Source: an uncultured Acetatifactor sp.
Lineage (GTDB): Bacteria; Bacillota; Clostridia; Lachnospirales; Lachnospiraceae
Assembly: GCA_948896875.1 (NCBI GenBank)
Contig: CAQUWW010000053.1
Span: forward strand, 1-10,628
Reading direction: 5' to 3'
DNA: 10,628 bases
In this document: positions 1-6,652 of the stretch, in pieces
Position numbering within the stretch: the first letter of the stretch is position 1
Layout: every line of letters begins with the position of its first letter
Translations under genes and position numbers: made by a program
Notes under the pieces: model-generated
Told to the model about the DNA's origin: nothing
What the model saw: the letters and a program-made list of their open reading frames with translations, nothing else
Database searches by the model: none

Positions 1-255
1 GAAAGTTGTATTATTCCGCTGAATCTTCAGATTACCGGAGAGGATGACGGCGCCACAAGACATTATAAGAAAATGGCCGCAAAGCAGTTGGATTGGTGTC
101 AGCACAATCGAGATGCCATTATAAAAAAAGCAAATAAACTGTATTTGATGGTGCAATCTGATAAAGTAAGCGGTCTTTTGAAACGGCGCTGTTGTAATTT
201 TAAGGTACTGGAAAATGTTCTGCAGAGATGGAAAAATACTAATAGTTTAATATAA
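1..255 (+). CDS. ToxN/AbiQ-family type III toxin, C-terminal fragment (5' end outside window)
   Basis: Reading frame 1 is open from the first base to a TAA at 253-255, giving about 84 residues. The internal ATG at 73 is therefore probably not the true start. The visible part matches my memory of the ToxN/AbiQ C-terminus: an IIPLN segment (family: N-M-I-P-V), a Y-K..(L)..QL...N...I...A..LY helix, and an end containing CCNFKVLE, close to the family's CCDFKLLE. ToxN proteins are endoribonucleases that process, and are inhibited by, a repeat-containing antitoxin RNA; several abort phage infection. The antitoxin repeats normally lie upstream of the toxin gene, so they would be beyond the left edge. 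The catalytic core is not visible, so activity cannot be judged. The match rests on the C-terminal motif alone. Confidence 0.72.
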   Translation, partial: ESCIIPLNLQITGEDDGATRHYKKMAAKQLDWCQHNRDAIIKKANKLYLMVQSDKVSGLLKRRCCNFKVLENVLQRWKNTNSLI

Positions 256-360
256 ATATTTTGCTCTTCTGTCAATAATTTTTACATAATCTGAATACAC
301 CTCAGGATTATCTTCACAACCTCATTCAGTGTTTCTGCCAGACAATACCCTTGCGATTCT
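247..360 (-). pseudogene. Possible decayed minus-strand coding fragment
   Basis: The stretch between the toxin fragment and the next gene reads on the minus strand as two protein-like pieces in different frames. The right-hand piece reads roughly GYCLAETLNEVV. The left-hand piece reads DNPEVYSDYVKII followed by DRRAKYLY and a TAA at 247-249. They join smoothly if one frameshift is allowed near 315-325. No start codon with a ribosome binding site is visible, and the end overlaps the end of the toxin gene. I do not recognise a family. It may be the tail of a gene lost by rearrangement, or chance, since A/T-rich spacers can look coding over 35 codons. Confidence 0.25.
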
Positions 361-416
361 CATAGTAAAATTGGATGGAATATGATAGAATAATGGAAAG
401 GAAGGAATCAGACAGA

Positions 417-920
417 ATGAAAAGTTTATTAAAAGAGGAAACCTACAATTTTATCAGTTCTGAGGATAAGGAATTTATAGCAGCCTTTGACGCTGAAATG
501 AACCGGCTTGGATATACCTGCAACAAAACAATCGGCGACGGATATTGCTGGGGACGGAAAATGATTGTCTATACGAAAACAGGAGTAAAAAGCAGAAAAT
601 CATATGCCCGCATTTATTTACGGGAAAATGATATTATTCTCCGCATGTATTTTAGCAATGTGGACAAGCAGCGGCAGGCAATTGAACAGGCTCCCGATTA
701 CATACAGCAGGCCTTTACGGGAGACCCTGGAGTCTGTAAGCATTGTCAAAACAAGAAGGCGGATGGTTCATGCAGTCACAGAAAAAGCTATACTATATAT
801 GGCAAGGAGTACGAATTATGTGACGGCTTTGCTTTTTGGTTCTTTTCTCCGGATGTTACAAGGATACCAGAATATATCAAACTGTTTCTTGCCTTTTACC
901 CTGAAAAGAAGAAAAAGTGA
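417..920 (+). CDS. Uncharacterised protein with Cys/His (possible zinc) cluster
   Basis: A 167-residue soluble protein of unknown function. The frame is open from an ATG at 375, but that ATG lacks an SD. The ATG at 417 has AAAGGAAGG (397-405) 11 bases ahead, so I use it; ATG 393 is also in frame. Counting from 417, the N-terminal two thirds is a mixed alpha/beta segment with aromatic strands. It is followed by Cys107-x2-Cys110, Cys119-x-His121 and Cys135, which could form a metal site. The C-terminus is aromatic and hydrophobic (GFAFWFF, then IPEYIKLFLAFYP) and ends in a Lys run. I have an impression of similar clostridial hypothetical proteins with the ELCDG plus IPEYIKLF ending, but I cannot name a domain. 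The stop lies 15 bases before the most likely start of the next gene, so the two are probably co-transcribed. Confidence 0.75.
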   Translation: MKSLLKEETYNFISSEDKEFIAAFDAEMNRLGYTCNKTIGDGYCWGRKMIVYTKTGVKSRKSYARIYLRENDIILRMYFSNVDKQRQAIEQAPDYIQQAFTGDPGVCKHCQNKKADGSCSHRKSYTIYGKEYELCDGFAFWFFSPDVTRIPEYIKLFLAFYPEKKKK

Positions 921-935
921 CGGGAGTTGAGCCGC

Positions 936-1679
936 ATGGGATGGACAGGATGGTTAAAGGCATTTATTCCACAGCACATATCCAATACACAGCTTTTGAA
1001 AGTTTTGGATATTTGCGCCCATTTTAAAATAACAGAGAAGAAAGTCAGAGCCAATCACAGGGAAAATGCGGAAGTTTTTGCGAAGGCTTTTTCTTCCGGC
1101 AGGGGTTTTTATACGCGGGGAAAATATATCGAAAATCAGCCCCAGTGGAAGCAGGTAAAATTCGGAAGATATACTATGGACTATTCCGGATGCGAGATTA
1201 TTGCTGCCTGTAATGCAATTCTGTCCCTTGGGGAGAGGATGACAGAACAGGAAATTATGGATTTCATCAGTATTTATGAGAAAAAGGGAGCTGTTTTATT
1301 CGGAGGCTGGGGTGTGGCTCCCGGAGCCATCTTCCATTTTTTTGAAGAAAGAGGTTATGAACCCGCAATGACCTGCAGTACGGATCCCGGGGAGATCAAT
1401 AGAATGGGAGAGGCCTATCACACTGTCATCATCACCGTATACAATGACGGGAAGGATATCACAAAACAGATTCACACCATGAATGTGTCGAAAGATGGTA
1501 GAAACCGTTTTGTTCTTCACAACAGCTACCGGAGGGACAGGGATGGCAGCTATACCATGGGGATACCGTATACCTCTTTATATGAAGCTATCAAAGGCCT
1601 GCATGGCGGGTCAGCCGTGCCAATATGCATTATAGGAATCAATCCCGGAAGCGAAAGCTTGCTTGCTTCTCCGGGGTAG
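936..1679 (+). CDS. C39/papain-like cysteine peptidase-fold protein (putative)
   Basis: A 247-residue protein with no signal peptide or membrane segment. The frame begins at a TTG (927), but GGGAG at 922-926 touches that codon and lies about 9 bases before ATG 936, so 936 is the better start. Counting from 936, residues 83-95 (YSGCEIIAACNAI) resemble the nucleophile helix of C39-like peptidases, where a Gly-Cys precedes a small-residue helix, making Cys86 the candidate nucleophile. A Gly-rich stretch (GGWGVAPGAI) follows. The pair IHTMNV (His180) and FVLHNSY (Asn196) sits where this fold carries its catalytic His and Asp/Asn. It may be a processing peptidase, an amidase-like enzyme or an inactive relative. 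Its neighbour suggests a two-gene unit. The fold call is an inference from motif order and could be wrong. Confidence 0.6.
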   Translation: MGWTGWLKAFIPQHISNTQLLKVLDICAHFKITEKKVRANHRENAEVFAKAFSSGRGFYTRGKYIENQPQWKQVKFGRYTMDYSGCEIIAACNAILSLGERMTEQEIMDFISIYEKKGAVLFGGWGVAPGAIFHFFEERGYEPAMTCSTDPGEINRMGEAYHTVIITVYNDGKDITKQIHTMNVSKDGRNRFVLHNSYRRDRDGSYTMGIPYTSLYEAIKGLHGGSAVPICIIGINPGSESLLASPG

Positions 1680-1739
1680 GTATGGTAAACTTTTTATCAT
1701 AGATGGTTTTCACAGGAGCCAGAAGGGGGGATGCCGGAG

Positions 1740-1907
1740 ATGAACAAACGCTTTAACGTTACAGGTTTGTGTATACCACAAAAGCATTATATGGTCAATT
1801 TGAGAGGGCGGTTAGTGCAGGTAAAAGAGATGGTGGATGAGGGCGCATATTTCTGGTGGAAGCAGTTGTTTAGTAGTTTCTTACGGAGAGGGAGAAGAGA
1901 AGAATGA
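1740..1907 (+). pseudogene. Truncated N-terminus of an AAA-ATPase-like protein (55 codons)
   Basis: This short frame starts at ATG 1740, with AGAAGGGGGG (1721-1730) 9 bases upstream; an in-frame ATG at 1731 is an alternative. The first 38 residues (MNKRFNVTGLCIPQKHYMV, then VKEMVDEG and YF) match the conserved start of the 'AAA-ATPase-like' family, which is common in many copies in Clostridia and Bacteroidetes. In intact members the next residues are the nucleotide-binding segment, approximately I-N-R-x-R-Q-Y-G-K-T. Here the match stops after Tyr37-Phe38 and an unrelated basic tail (WWKQLFSSFLRRGRREE) runs to a TGA at 1905-1907. The P-loop, the rest of the ATPase and any C-terminal nuclease-like domain are absent. 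The TGA overlaps the symporter ATG at 1904 (ATGA), so the remnant could still be translated and coupled to that gene. Confidence 0.68.
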
Positions 1908-3268
1908 AACATGAGAGAAGCAGTTTTACCAACAGGATCGGGTTTGTGCTGGCAGCGGCCGGCTCGGCTGTGGGACTGGGAAATATCTGGAGATTTCCCT
2001 ATCTGGCGGCAAAATACGGCGGCGGTATTTTCCTGCTGGTGTATCTGATTTTGGCAGTCACTTTTGGATTTACGCTGATGATCACGGAGATTGCAGTTGG
2101 AAGAAAGACAGGGCAAAGCTGTATCGGCGCATATAAGACTTTGAGCAGGAAGTTCAGCTTTCTGGGATGGATTGCCGCTTTGGTGCCGGTCATTATCGCG
2201 CCGTATTATTGTGTCATCGGCGGATGGGTAATCAAGTATTTCTTTGAATTTTTGAGAGGACAAGCCGCAAGGACTGCGGAGGATACCTTTTTTACCAATT
2301 TTATCAGCGTGGCAGAGGGCGGAATTCTGGGAAATCCGCTTCTCTGGTTTGCGGTTTTTGTGCTGCTAACGGCTGCCGTGGTGATTTTCGGTGTGGATAA
2401 GGGGATTGAGAAGGCCAGCCGGATTATGATGCCCTTGCTGGTGGTGTTGTCCGTTGTGGTAGCGGTCTATTCGCTGACGCTTCCCGGGGCGCTTGAAGGC
2501 TTAAAATACTATCTGCTGCCGGACTTTAAGGATTTCTCTACCACCACGGTTCTGGCGGCTATGGGACAGCTTTTTTATTCCATGTCCCTGGCCATGGGGA
2601 TTATGATTACCTATGGCTCTTATATGAAGAAGGAAGAGAATCTGGAGAAATCCGTGGGACAGATTGAGATTTTTGATACGGCGATTGCCTTTATTGCCGG
2701 ACTGATGATCATTCCCGCGGTATTTGCCTTTTCCGGAGGTGCGGATATCAATGCGGGCCCGGGCCTTATGTTTGTGACGCTGCCGAAGGTCTTCGGAGCC
2801 ATGACCGGCGGTAAATTGATTGGTATGGTGTTTTTCCTGCTGGTGCTGTTCGCGGCGCTCACTTCCGCAATTTCTCTGATGGAGACGGTGGTATCCATGT
2901 TTATGGACAGGCTTCACTGGAATCGGAATGTTTCCGTGTTTGTGGTTACGGTGGGTATTCTGGCTCTGGGTACGCTGTCCTGTCTGGGATATGGGCCGCT
3001 TTCGGCTGTGACGGTGCTGGGCATGGCTTTCCTGGATTTCTTTGATTTTATATCCAACTCCATCCTCATGCCCATTGTGGCTTTTCTCACCTGCATCCTG
3101 ATAGGACATGTGGTGAGAACGAAAGTGGTATCTGATGAGGTGGAGGTTTCCGGAAGCTTTAAGAGAAAGAAGCTGTTTGTGGTTATGATCCGCTGGGTTG
3201 CGCCTGTGTGCCTGGTGGTGATTCTGGTGGGCGAGATTCTGAAAGTGCTGGGTGTGATTTCTATCTAA
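1904..3268 (+). CDS. Sodium-dependent amino-acid symporter, NSS/SNF family
   Basis: A complete 454-residue inner-membrane transporter that should use the sodium gradient to import an amino acid, as LeuT and MhsT do. Residues 20-40 carry the hallmark TM1 signature GSAVGLGNIWRFPY with the AAKYGGG motif; Gly20, Ala22, Val23 and Asn27 align with LeuT sodium-site residues. TM6 (GQLFYSMSLAMG, 221-232) supplies Ser226 where LeuT has a sodium-site Thr. TM8 contains AALTS (317-321), matching the LeuT Ala-Thr-Ser sodium-2 site. I count 11 likely membrane segments, as in MhsT rather than the 12 of LeuT. The start has a strong purine-rich SD (GGAGAGGGAGAAG, 1876-1888 region). Substrate cannot be read from sequence; MhsT-type proteins favour large hydrophobic residues. 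Its start overlaps the stop of the truncated upstream frame. No clear terminator follows before the convergent gene. Confidence 0.95.
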   Translation: MKHERSSFTNRIGFVLAAAGSAVGLGNIWRFPYLAAKYGGGIFLLVYLILAVTFGFTLMITEIAVGRKTGQSCIGAYKTLSRKFSFLGWIAALVPVIIAPYYCVIGGWVIKYFFEFLRGQAARTAEDTFFTNFISVAEGGILGNPLLWFAVFVLLTAAVVIFGVDKGIEKASRIMMPLLVVLSVVVAVYSLTLPGALEGLKYYLLPDFKDFSTTTVLAAMGQLFYSMSLAMGIMITYGSYMKKEENLEKSVGQIEIFDTAIAFIAGLMIIPAVFAFSGGADINAGPGLMFVTLPKVFGAMTGGKLIGMVFFLLVLFAALTSAISLMETVVSMFMDRLHWNRNVSVFVVTVGILALGTLSCLGYGPLSAVTVLGMAFLDFFDFISNSILMPIVAFLTCILIGHVVRTKVVSDEVEVSGSFKRKKLFVVMIRWVAPVCLVVILVGEILKVLGVISI

Positions 3269-3311
3269 GCTGTGATTTATCTATATGCTCTGCCGGATTA
3301 TGATTGGGTGA

Positions 3312-4085
3312 CTACAAGGATGCGAGTATATACTTAGCAATCCAATGGGCCACGCCGTCCGCATCATTTGACAATGTAATATCATCCGCCACAGCTTTTA
3401 CATCCATAACGGCATTGGAGACAGCTACCCCCTTGCCGCAGATTCGGAGCATTTCCATATCGTTTCTGTCATCGCCAAAGGCGACAATCTCATTGAGCGA
3501 GATGTGCAGCTGCTTTGCCAGTTCTGTAATTGCCTGTATTTTACCTGAATTTTCAGGCAGGAAAGCATACCAGTTTTCGCCACGGTAACATTGCAGACGA
3601 CAATGATTTTTGTCTGCAATTTCCGTGGCTGTTTTACTGTCAAAAAGCTCTGCCACAATTTTATTGACAGGACAGTCCAGAGGCTTTTCATAATCATGAA
3701 AAATAGCTTTGTGCAGTTTCTCGGATTCAGATATATGGCGGCTGTTCCAGTAAACCAGCCGCCCAGTTGCCACGGTTATCTCCGTATCCGGATTCTGGCT
3801 TTTCAAATCCTGTATGATACGGTTCGCATCATCCTGATCCATGCTGCAGCTGTAAATCTGCTTCCCCTGCCGGTGAATCAGGGTTCCGTCTGTTGTGATC
3901 TCATAGTCCGGCCTGATTTCGTCTATATAACGTTCCGCTCCTATCCAATACCGGGCGGTAGCAATCACGATGAGAATTCCCTGGCTCTGACATTTTTTCA
4001 GGATCTGTTTTGTGTACTCCGAGATGCTGCCGTCAGAATGGAGCAGGGTATGATCCAGGTCTGTTAAGATCATTTTGATGTTCAT
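3312..4085 (-). CDS. Cof-type HAD-superfamily hydrolase
   Basis: A 257-residue cytosolic phosphatase of the Cof/type IIB HAD family, whose members dephosphorylate sugar phosphates, flavin or pyridoxal phosphates and similar metabolites. All four HAD motifs are visible. Motif I is DLDHT (Asp9 nucleophile, Asp11 acid/base), motif II is IATAR (Thr43), motif III is Lys182 in ENSGK, and motif IV is GDDRND (204-209). The large insert between motifs II and III, roughly residues 60-180, is the C2 cap that sets substrate choice. The C-terminal NAVMDVKAVADDIT stretch is typical of the family. An ATG at 4112 is in frame, but ATG 4085 has AGAGGCGG just upstream and lies 14 bases after the DegV stop, so I prefer it. 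It is the second gene of a two-gene operon. The exact substrate cannot be inferred. Confidence 0.92.
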   Translation of the reverse strand: MNIKMILTDLDHTLLHSDGSISEYTKQILKKCQSQGILIVIATARYWIGAERYIDEIRPDYEITTDGTLIHRQGKQIYSCSMDQDDANRIIQDLKSQNPDTEITVATGRLVYWNSRHISESEKLHKAIFHDYEKPLDCPVNKIVAELFDSKTATEIADKNHCRLQCYRGENWYAFLPENSGKIQAITELAKQLHISLNEIVAFGDDRNDMEMLRICGKGVAVSNAVMDVKAVADDITLSNDADGVAHWIAKYILASL

Positions 4086-4099
4086 GGTCCGCCTCTTCG

Positions 4100-4921
4100 T
4101 CAGTCTGCCCATTCAATGGCAATGCCCGTGGTATTAGGGCCTACATGAGAGGAGACGATCAGATTCAACTTTGCCTCACAGTCACTTTTCACCAGAGACT
4201 TACATTTTTCAAACATGGCCTCATTGCCCACATAGATGACACCCAGCCTTGCAGTTTCCCTGGATTCGGAGATTTGTTTTATATTCCGAAGGGTGGGATT
4301 GATTCCACGATTCTTCTTGTAAGGCTCAATATGCCCTTCCTTTATGGTCAGAGTCAATTTGATATCCAGAATATCTCCGATTTTACCCACAGCAGCAGAG
4401 ACACGCCCGCCCTGCACCAGATATTTGAAATCATCCACAACGAAATACACATCGATGAGATGGAGGCGTCTTCTGACCTCTGCGGCGGTTTCTGACAGAG
4501 TTTTCCCCGCTTTTTTCAGTTCGAGAGCGTCAAGACACAGAAAACCGCTTCCCAGAGTGGCACTCAGAGAATCAATGACCTCAATCCTTCGATCCGGATA
4601 CAGCTCTCTCAGAGAATCCGCAACCATACAGATCGTGTTGTAAGAGCCGCTTAGACCGGAGGATACGGCGATGCACAAAATATCCTTTTCTGCCTGAAGG
4701 ACCTCTTCAAAACGACTGCGGACAAGAGCGGGATTGACGCCGGCGGTGTAGGCTCGCTGCATGCTGAGCTGTTCGAAGAATGCTTCCCGGGACAGAACCT
4801 GCTCATCCCCATAGATCATATTTTCATCAAAATAGTAGTATTGCGGAAGTATGGTTATTTCATTTTGGCATGTATCCGGCAGGTCTACGTCTCCGTCTGT
4901 AAAAATTGCAAATTCATTCAT
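4100..4921 (-). CDS. DegV family fatty-acid-binding protein
   Basis: A 273-residue cytosolic protein of the DegV family. These bind a fatty acid, and some (FakB) present it to the kinase FakA for phosphorylation and entry into phospholipid synthesis. Visible landmarks are the N-terminal TDGDVDLP (family consensus TDSTxDLP), TAGVNP near residue 59, the acyl-carboxylate-binding loop VSSGLSGSYN (86-95), IDS, the QGGRVS segment, KEGHIEPYKKNRG, and a C-terminal HVGPNTTG resembling the family H-x-G-P-G. The first motif has Gly10 where Ser is usual. ATG 4939 is in frame, but ATG 4921 has AAAGGA about 8 bases upstream and is preferred. No fakA-like kinase is in the window. It is the first gene of the operon with the HAD phosphatase and is served by the promoter at 4975-5003. 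Confidence 0.92.
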   Translation of the reverse strand: MNEFAIFTDGDVDLPDTCQNEITILPQYYYFDENMIYGDEQVLSREAFFEQLSMQRAYTAGVNPALVRSRFEEVLQAEKDILCIAVSSGLSGSYNTICMVADSLRELYPDRRIEVIDSLSATLGSGFLCLDALELKKAGKTLSETAAEVRRRLHLIDVYFVVDDFKYLVQGGRVSAAVGKIGDILDIKLTLTIKEGHIEPYKKNRGINPTLRNIKQISESRETARLGVIYVGNEAMFEKCKSLVKSDCEAKLNLIVSSHVGPNTTGIAIEWAD

Positions 4922-4974
4922 GGTTTCATCCTTTCCCATTTTGCTTCAATGGAAGTTCTATTCAATACTCTCTT

Positions 4975-5003
4975 ATTATAAATGATTCCGGCGGCTATGA
5001 CAA
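4975..5003 (-). promoter_or_regulatory. Sigma-A-type promoter for the degV-like/HAD operon
   Basis: On the minus strand a -35 box TTGTCA (5 of 6 to TTGACA; plus-strand 4998-5003) is followed after exactly 17 bp by a perfect -10 box TATAAT (plus-strand 4975-4980). Transcription would start near 4968, giving a leader of about 47 bases with the DegV SD inside it. It lies in the 125 bp gap after the last ABC gene, so it makes the DegV operon independently transcribable. This is a sequence match only. Confidence 0.72.
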
Positions 5004-5046
5004 GAGGGGATAAAGGAAGCATTTCCATGAAAAGCAGTGCGAAAAG

Positions 5047-5652
5047 TCAGGGAGCGCAAAGATCAATGATTTTGGTCGCAATCCTTTGGGCCAGATGTCT
5101 GTCGTGTGTGACTGCCAGGATTCCCATATTGCGTTTTGCTGCTTCCGTCAGAACTACATTCCAGATCTGGGCCTGTGTAATCCCGTCCAGCATGGTGGTG
5201 ATTTCGTCACAGATCAGATAATCAGCGCCGCTGAGCAGAGCCCGGGCAACACAAAAACGCTGCAGTTCTCCGCCGGACAGCTCCTGTGGAAACCGATTGA
5301 GCCATGCCGGCTCGATTCCGAAAGCAGACAGCATATCCGGGCGAAGTTCGCCGCTTTCTTCCAGCACACGCCGCAAACGCCACCGGGGATTGATCGCCTG
5401 TTCCGGGTGTTGATAAATCAGCTGGACAGGACAGACCCCTTTTTTCGGCAGCGGTTGCTCCTCCAGCAGAATCTGTCCTTTGGCAGGCTTCAGGAAACCG
5501 GCCAGAAGCAGGGAGAGAGTTGTTTTTCCATAACCGCTGGGCGCGGACAAGGCCAGACATTCTCCACGGTTTACTTTCAGAGAAGTGTTTTCCAGAATCC
5601 AGGGTCCTTTTGAGGCATAGCGGAAAAATATATTCCGGGCTTCAAGTGCCAT
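5047..5652 (-). CDS. ABC transporter ATP-binding protein, second (OppF/DppF/NikE-like), short form
   Basis: A 201-residue ATPase that should pair with the upstream ATPase to power the two permeases. It has a Walker A region APSGYGKTT (37-45), Q-loop Gln81, signature LSGGE (125-129), Walker B YLICDE (145-150) and H-loop His183. Two features are odd. The first Gly of the canonical GxxGxGK(S/T) is Ala37. The protein also stops about 15 residues after the H-loop, without the C-terminal oligopeptide-transporter domain that makes OppF-type subunits about 250-330 residues long. The frame ends at a TGA, and nothing resembling the missing domain follows. Start ATG 5652 has GAGG 7 bases upstream and overlaps the end of the preceding ATPase gene by 11 bp, which suggests translational coupling. 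It is the last gene of the operon. Confidence 0.93.
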   Translation of the reverse strand: MALEARNIFFRYASKGPWILENTSLKVNRGECLALSAPSGYGKTTLSLLLAGFLKPAKGQILLEEQPLPKKGVCPVQLIYQHPEQAINPRWRLRRVLEESGELRPDMLSAFGIEPAWLNRFPQELSGGELQRFCVARALLSGADYLICDEITTMLDGITQAQIWNVVLTEAAKRNMGILAVTHDRHLAQRIATKIIDLCAP

Positions 5653-6577
5653 GATAACACCTCACTTTCCCGCCCCGCACTTCCCGCATCGGGGGAACCT
5701 GAGTCGTACATTGGGTGGTTTTACAGGGACAGCGCGGTGCGAACAGACAGCCCTTCGGAAGGTCTCCGGCGTAGGGCTGGAAGCCCTCCACAGGGTGAAA
5801 AGCATTCTGTGGAAGCGATTGCCACAAGGCTTTGGAGTAAGGGTGCCGCAGTGCGGCGGGCCCGATTCTGAAATCAGATGCAGGGGCGGTCTCCACGGTA
5901 GTGCCGGCGTAGAATACAGCCACAGTGTCTGCAAATTCAAAAGCCAGATCAATATCATGGGTAATCAGGAGCACAGATTTGCCGGCTTTCGCCATTTCGC
6001 GAAACAACCGCAGTGCTTCCAGCGCCTGGTCCAGACTCATGCCGGGAGTCGGTTCATCGGCAATGATAAGCCGGGCATCCGTAAGCAGGGCGGTGGACAC
6101 CAGAACACGTCTGGCCATACCGCCGGAGAGCTGAAAGGGATAGAGCTTTGCAGTCTGTTCCGGCAGACCCAATCGTCTGAAAAGGGCGCTGCGTTTTTCC
6201 ACAGGCTTTGGCCTGCGGTGTCCGTCTGTCTGCGGACCTGTTTTCATCAGAGGATCCAGATAAGAGACAGATTGCGGTACCAGCGCAATTTCTGTTCCAC
6301 GAAGCTGCCTCTGTCTTTCAGCCGTTAACTCCTGTCCCTTATAGTGTAAATGTCCGCTTACGGCGGCATTGTGGGGAAGAATCCCCAGAATGGCGGAAGC
6401 CAGCAGACTTTTACCGGAACCGGAAGACCCGGCCACAGCCACGATTTCTCCGGGAGCCACTGTCAGCTGCAAATCGGAGATGACCTGTAACTTAGTCTGC
6501 TCCAGACCGTGATGGTACATGCGGAAGGAGACAGACAGATCATGAATTTCCAATAAAGTATCGTTATGAGGCTGCAT
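5642..6577 (-). CDS. ABC transporter ATP-binding protein, first (OppD/DppD/NikD-like)
   Basis: A 311-residue peripheral membrane ATPase of the peptide/nickel ABC family. It has Walker A GSSGSGKS (50-57), Q-loop Gln102, signature LSGGMARR (from residue 150), Walker B LIIADE (170-175) and H-loop His207 in THD. The C-terminus carries the family's oligopeptide-transporter domain: GCLFAPRCPC, then Cys290 and a late Cys307, matching the four-cysteine set (277, 283, 290, 307) of OppD/DppD proteins that can hold an iron-sulfur cluster. The signature Met-Ala-Arg-Arg replaces the usual Gln-Arg context (LSGGQ/M-x-Q-R), as in many first-ATPase subunits. It follows the second permease after a 75 bp gap that holds a hairpin, and overlaps the next ATPase gene by 11 bp. 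Substrate is set by the binding protein, not by this subunit. Confidence 0.95.
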   Translation of the reverse strand: MQPHNDTLLEIHDLSVSFRMYHHGLEQTKLQVISDLQLTVAPGEIVAVAGSSGSGKSLLASAILGILPHNAAVSGHLHYKGQELTAERQRQLRGTEIALVPQSVSYLDPLMKTGPQTDGHRRPKPVEKRSALFRRLGLPEQTAKLYPFQLSGGMARRVLVSTALLTDARLIIADEPTPGMSLDQALEALRLFREMAKAGKSVLLITHDIDLAFEFADTVAVFYAGTTVETAPASDFRIGPAALRHPYSKALWQSLPQNAFHPVEGFQPYAGDLPKGCLFAPRCPCKTTQCTTQVPPMREVRGGKVRCYHGT

Positions 6578-6603
6578 GGATTCAACTCTATCCTTTCATT
6601 TTT

Positions 6604-6645
6604 GATTCATGACAATAGAATCTCTGCGGAGCGTGGATTCTGTTG
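6604..6645 (-). other. Intergenic hairpin A, related to hairpin B
   Basis: In the gap between the second permease and the first ATPase, AGAATC (6617-6622) pairs with GATTCT (6636-6641) around a 13-base loop. After one mismatch CAA/TTG (6613-6615 with 6643-6645) extends the stem. The flank GATTCATGACAAT (6604-6616) is repeated with one change at hairpin B, and part of the loop and the 7-base block GTGGATT are shared. There is no T-run after it in the transcribed direction, so it is not an ordinary intrinsic terminator. Confidence 0.6.
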
Positions 6646-6652
6646 CATGTAG

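Noticed and set aside
1644..1675. Imperfect inverted repeat CCCGGAAGC / GCTTCTCCGGG at the end of the C39-like gene as a terminator
   Set aside because: It lies inside the coding region with a bulged stem, and the nearest T-run is about 15 bases further on.
2501..3109. Long antisense frame (202 codons) opposite the symporter
   Set aside because: Low-complexity His/Gln/Arg-rich translation typical of the antisense of hydrophobic membrane-protein codons; no SD or family.
3269..3311. Bidirectional terminator between the convergent symporter and HAD genes
   Set aside because: No stem-loop with a T-run is visible in the 43-base gap on either strand.
5016..5027. GGAA-GCAT-TTCC as terminator of the ABC operon
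   Set aside because: Only a 4-bp stem and no real T-run; too weak to call.
4918..5028. A 36-codon minus-strand frame starting ATG-GAA-ATG with a hydrophobic N-terminal half, ending at the DegV start
   Set aside because: It has no SD, spans the promoter and leader of the DegV gene, and has no recognisable family; probably chance.
5651..6328. Plus-strand frame of 225 codons opposite the first ATPase gene
   Set aside because: The minus strand carries all ABC motifs in order; the plus-strand reading has none.
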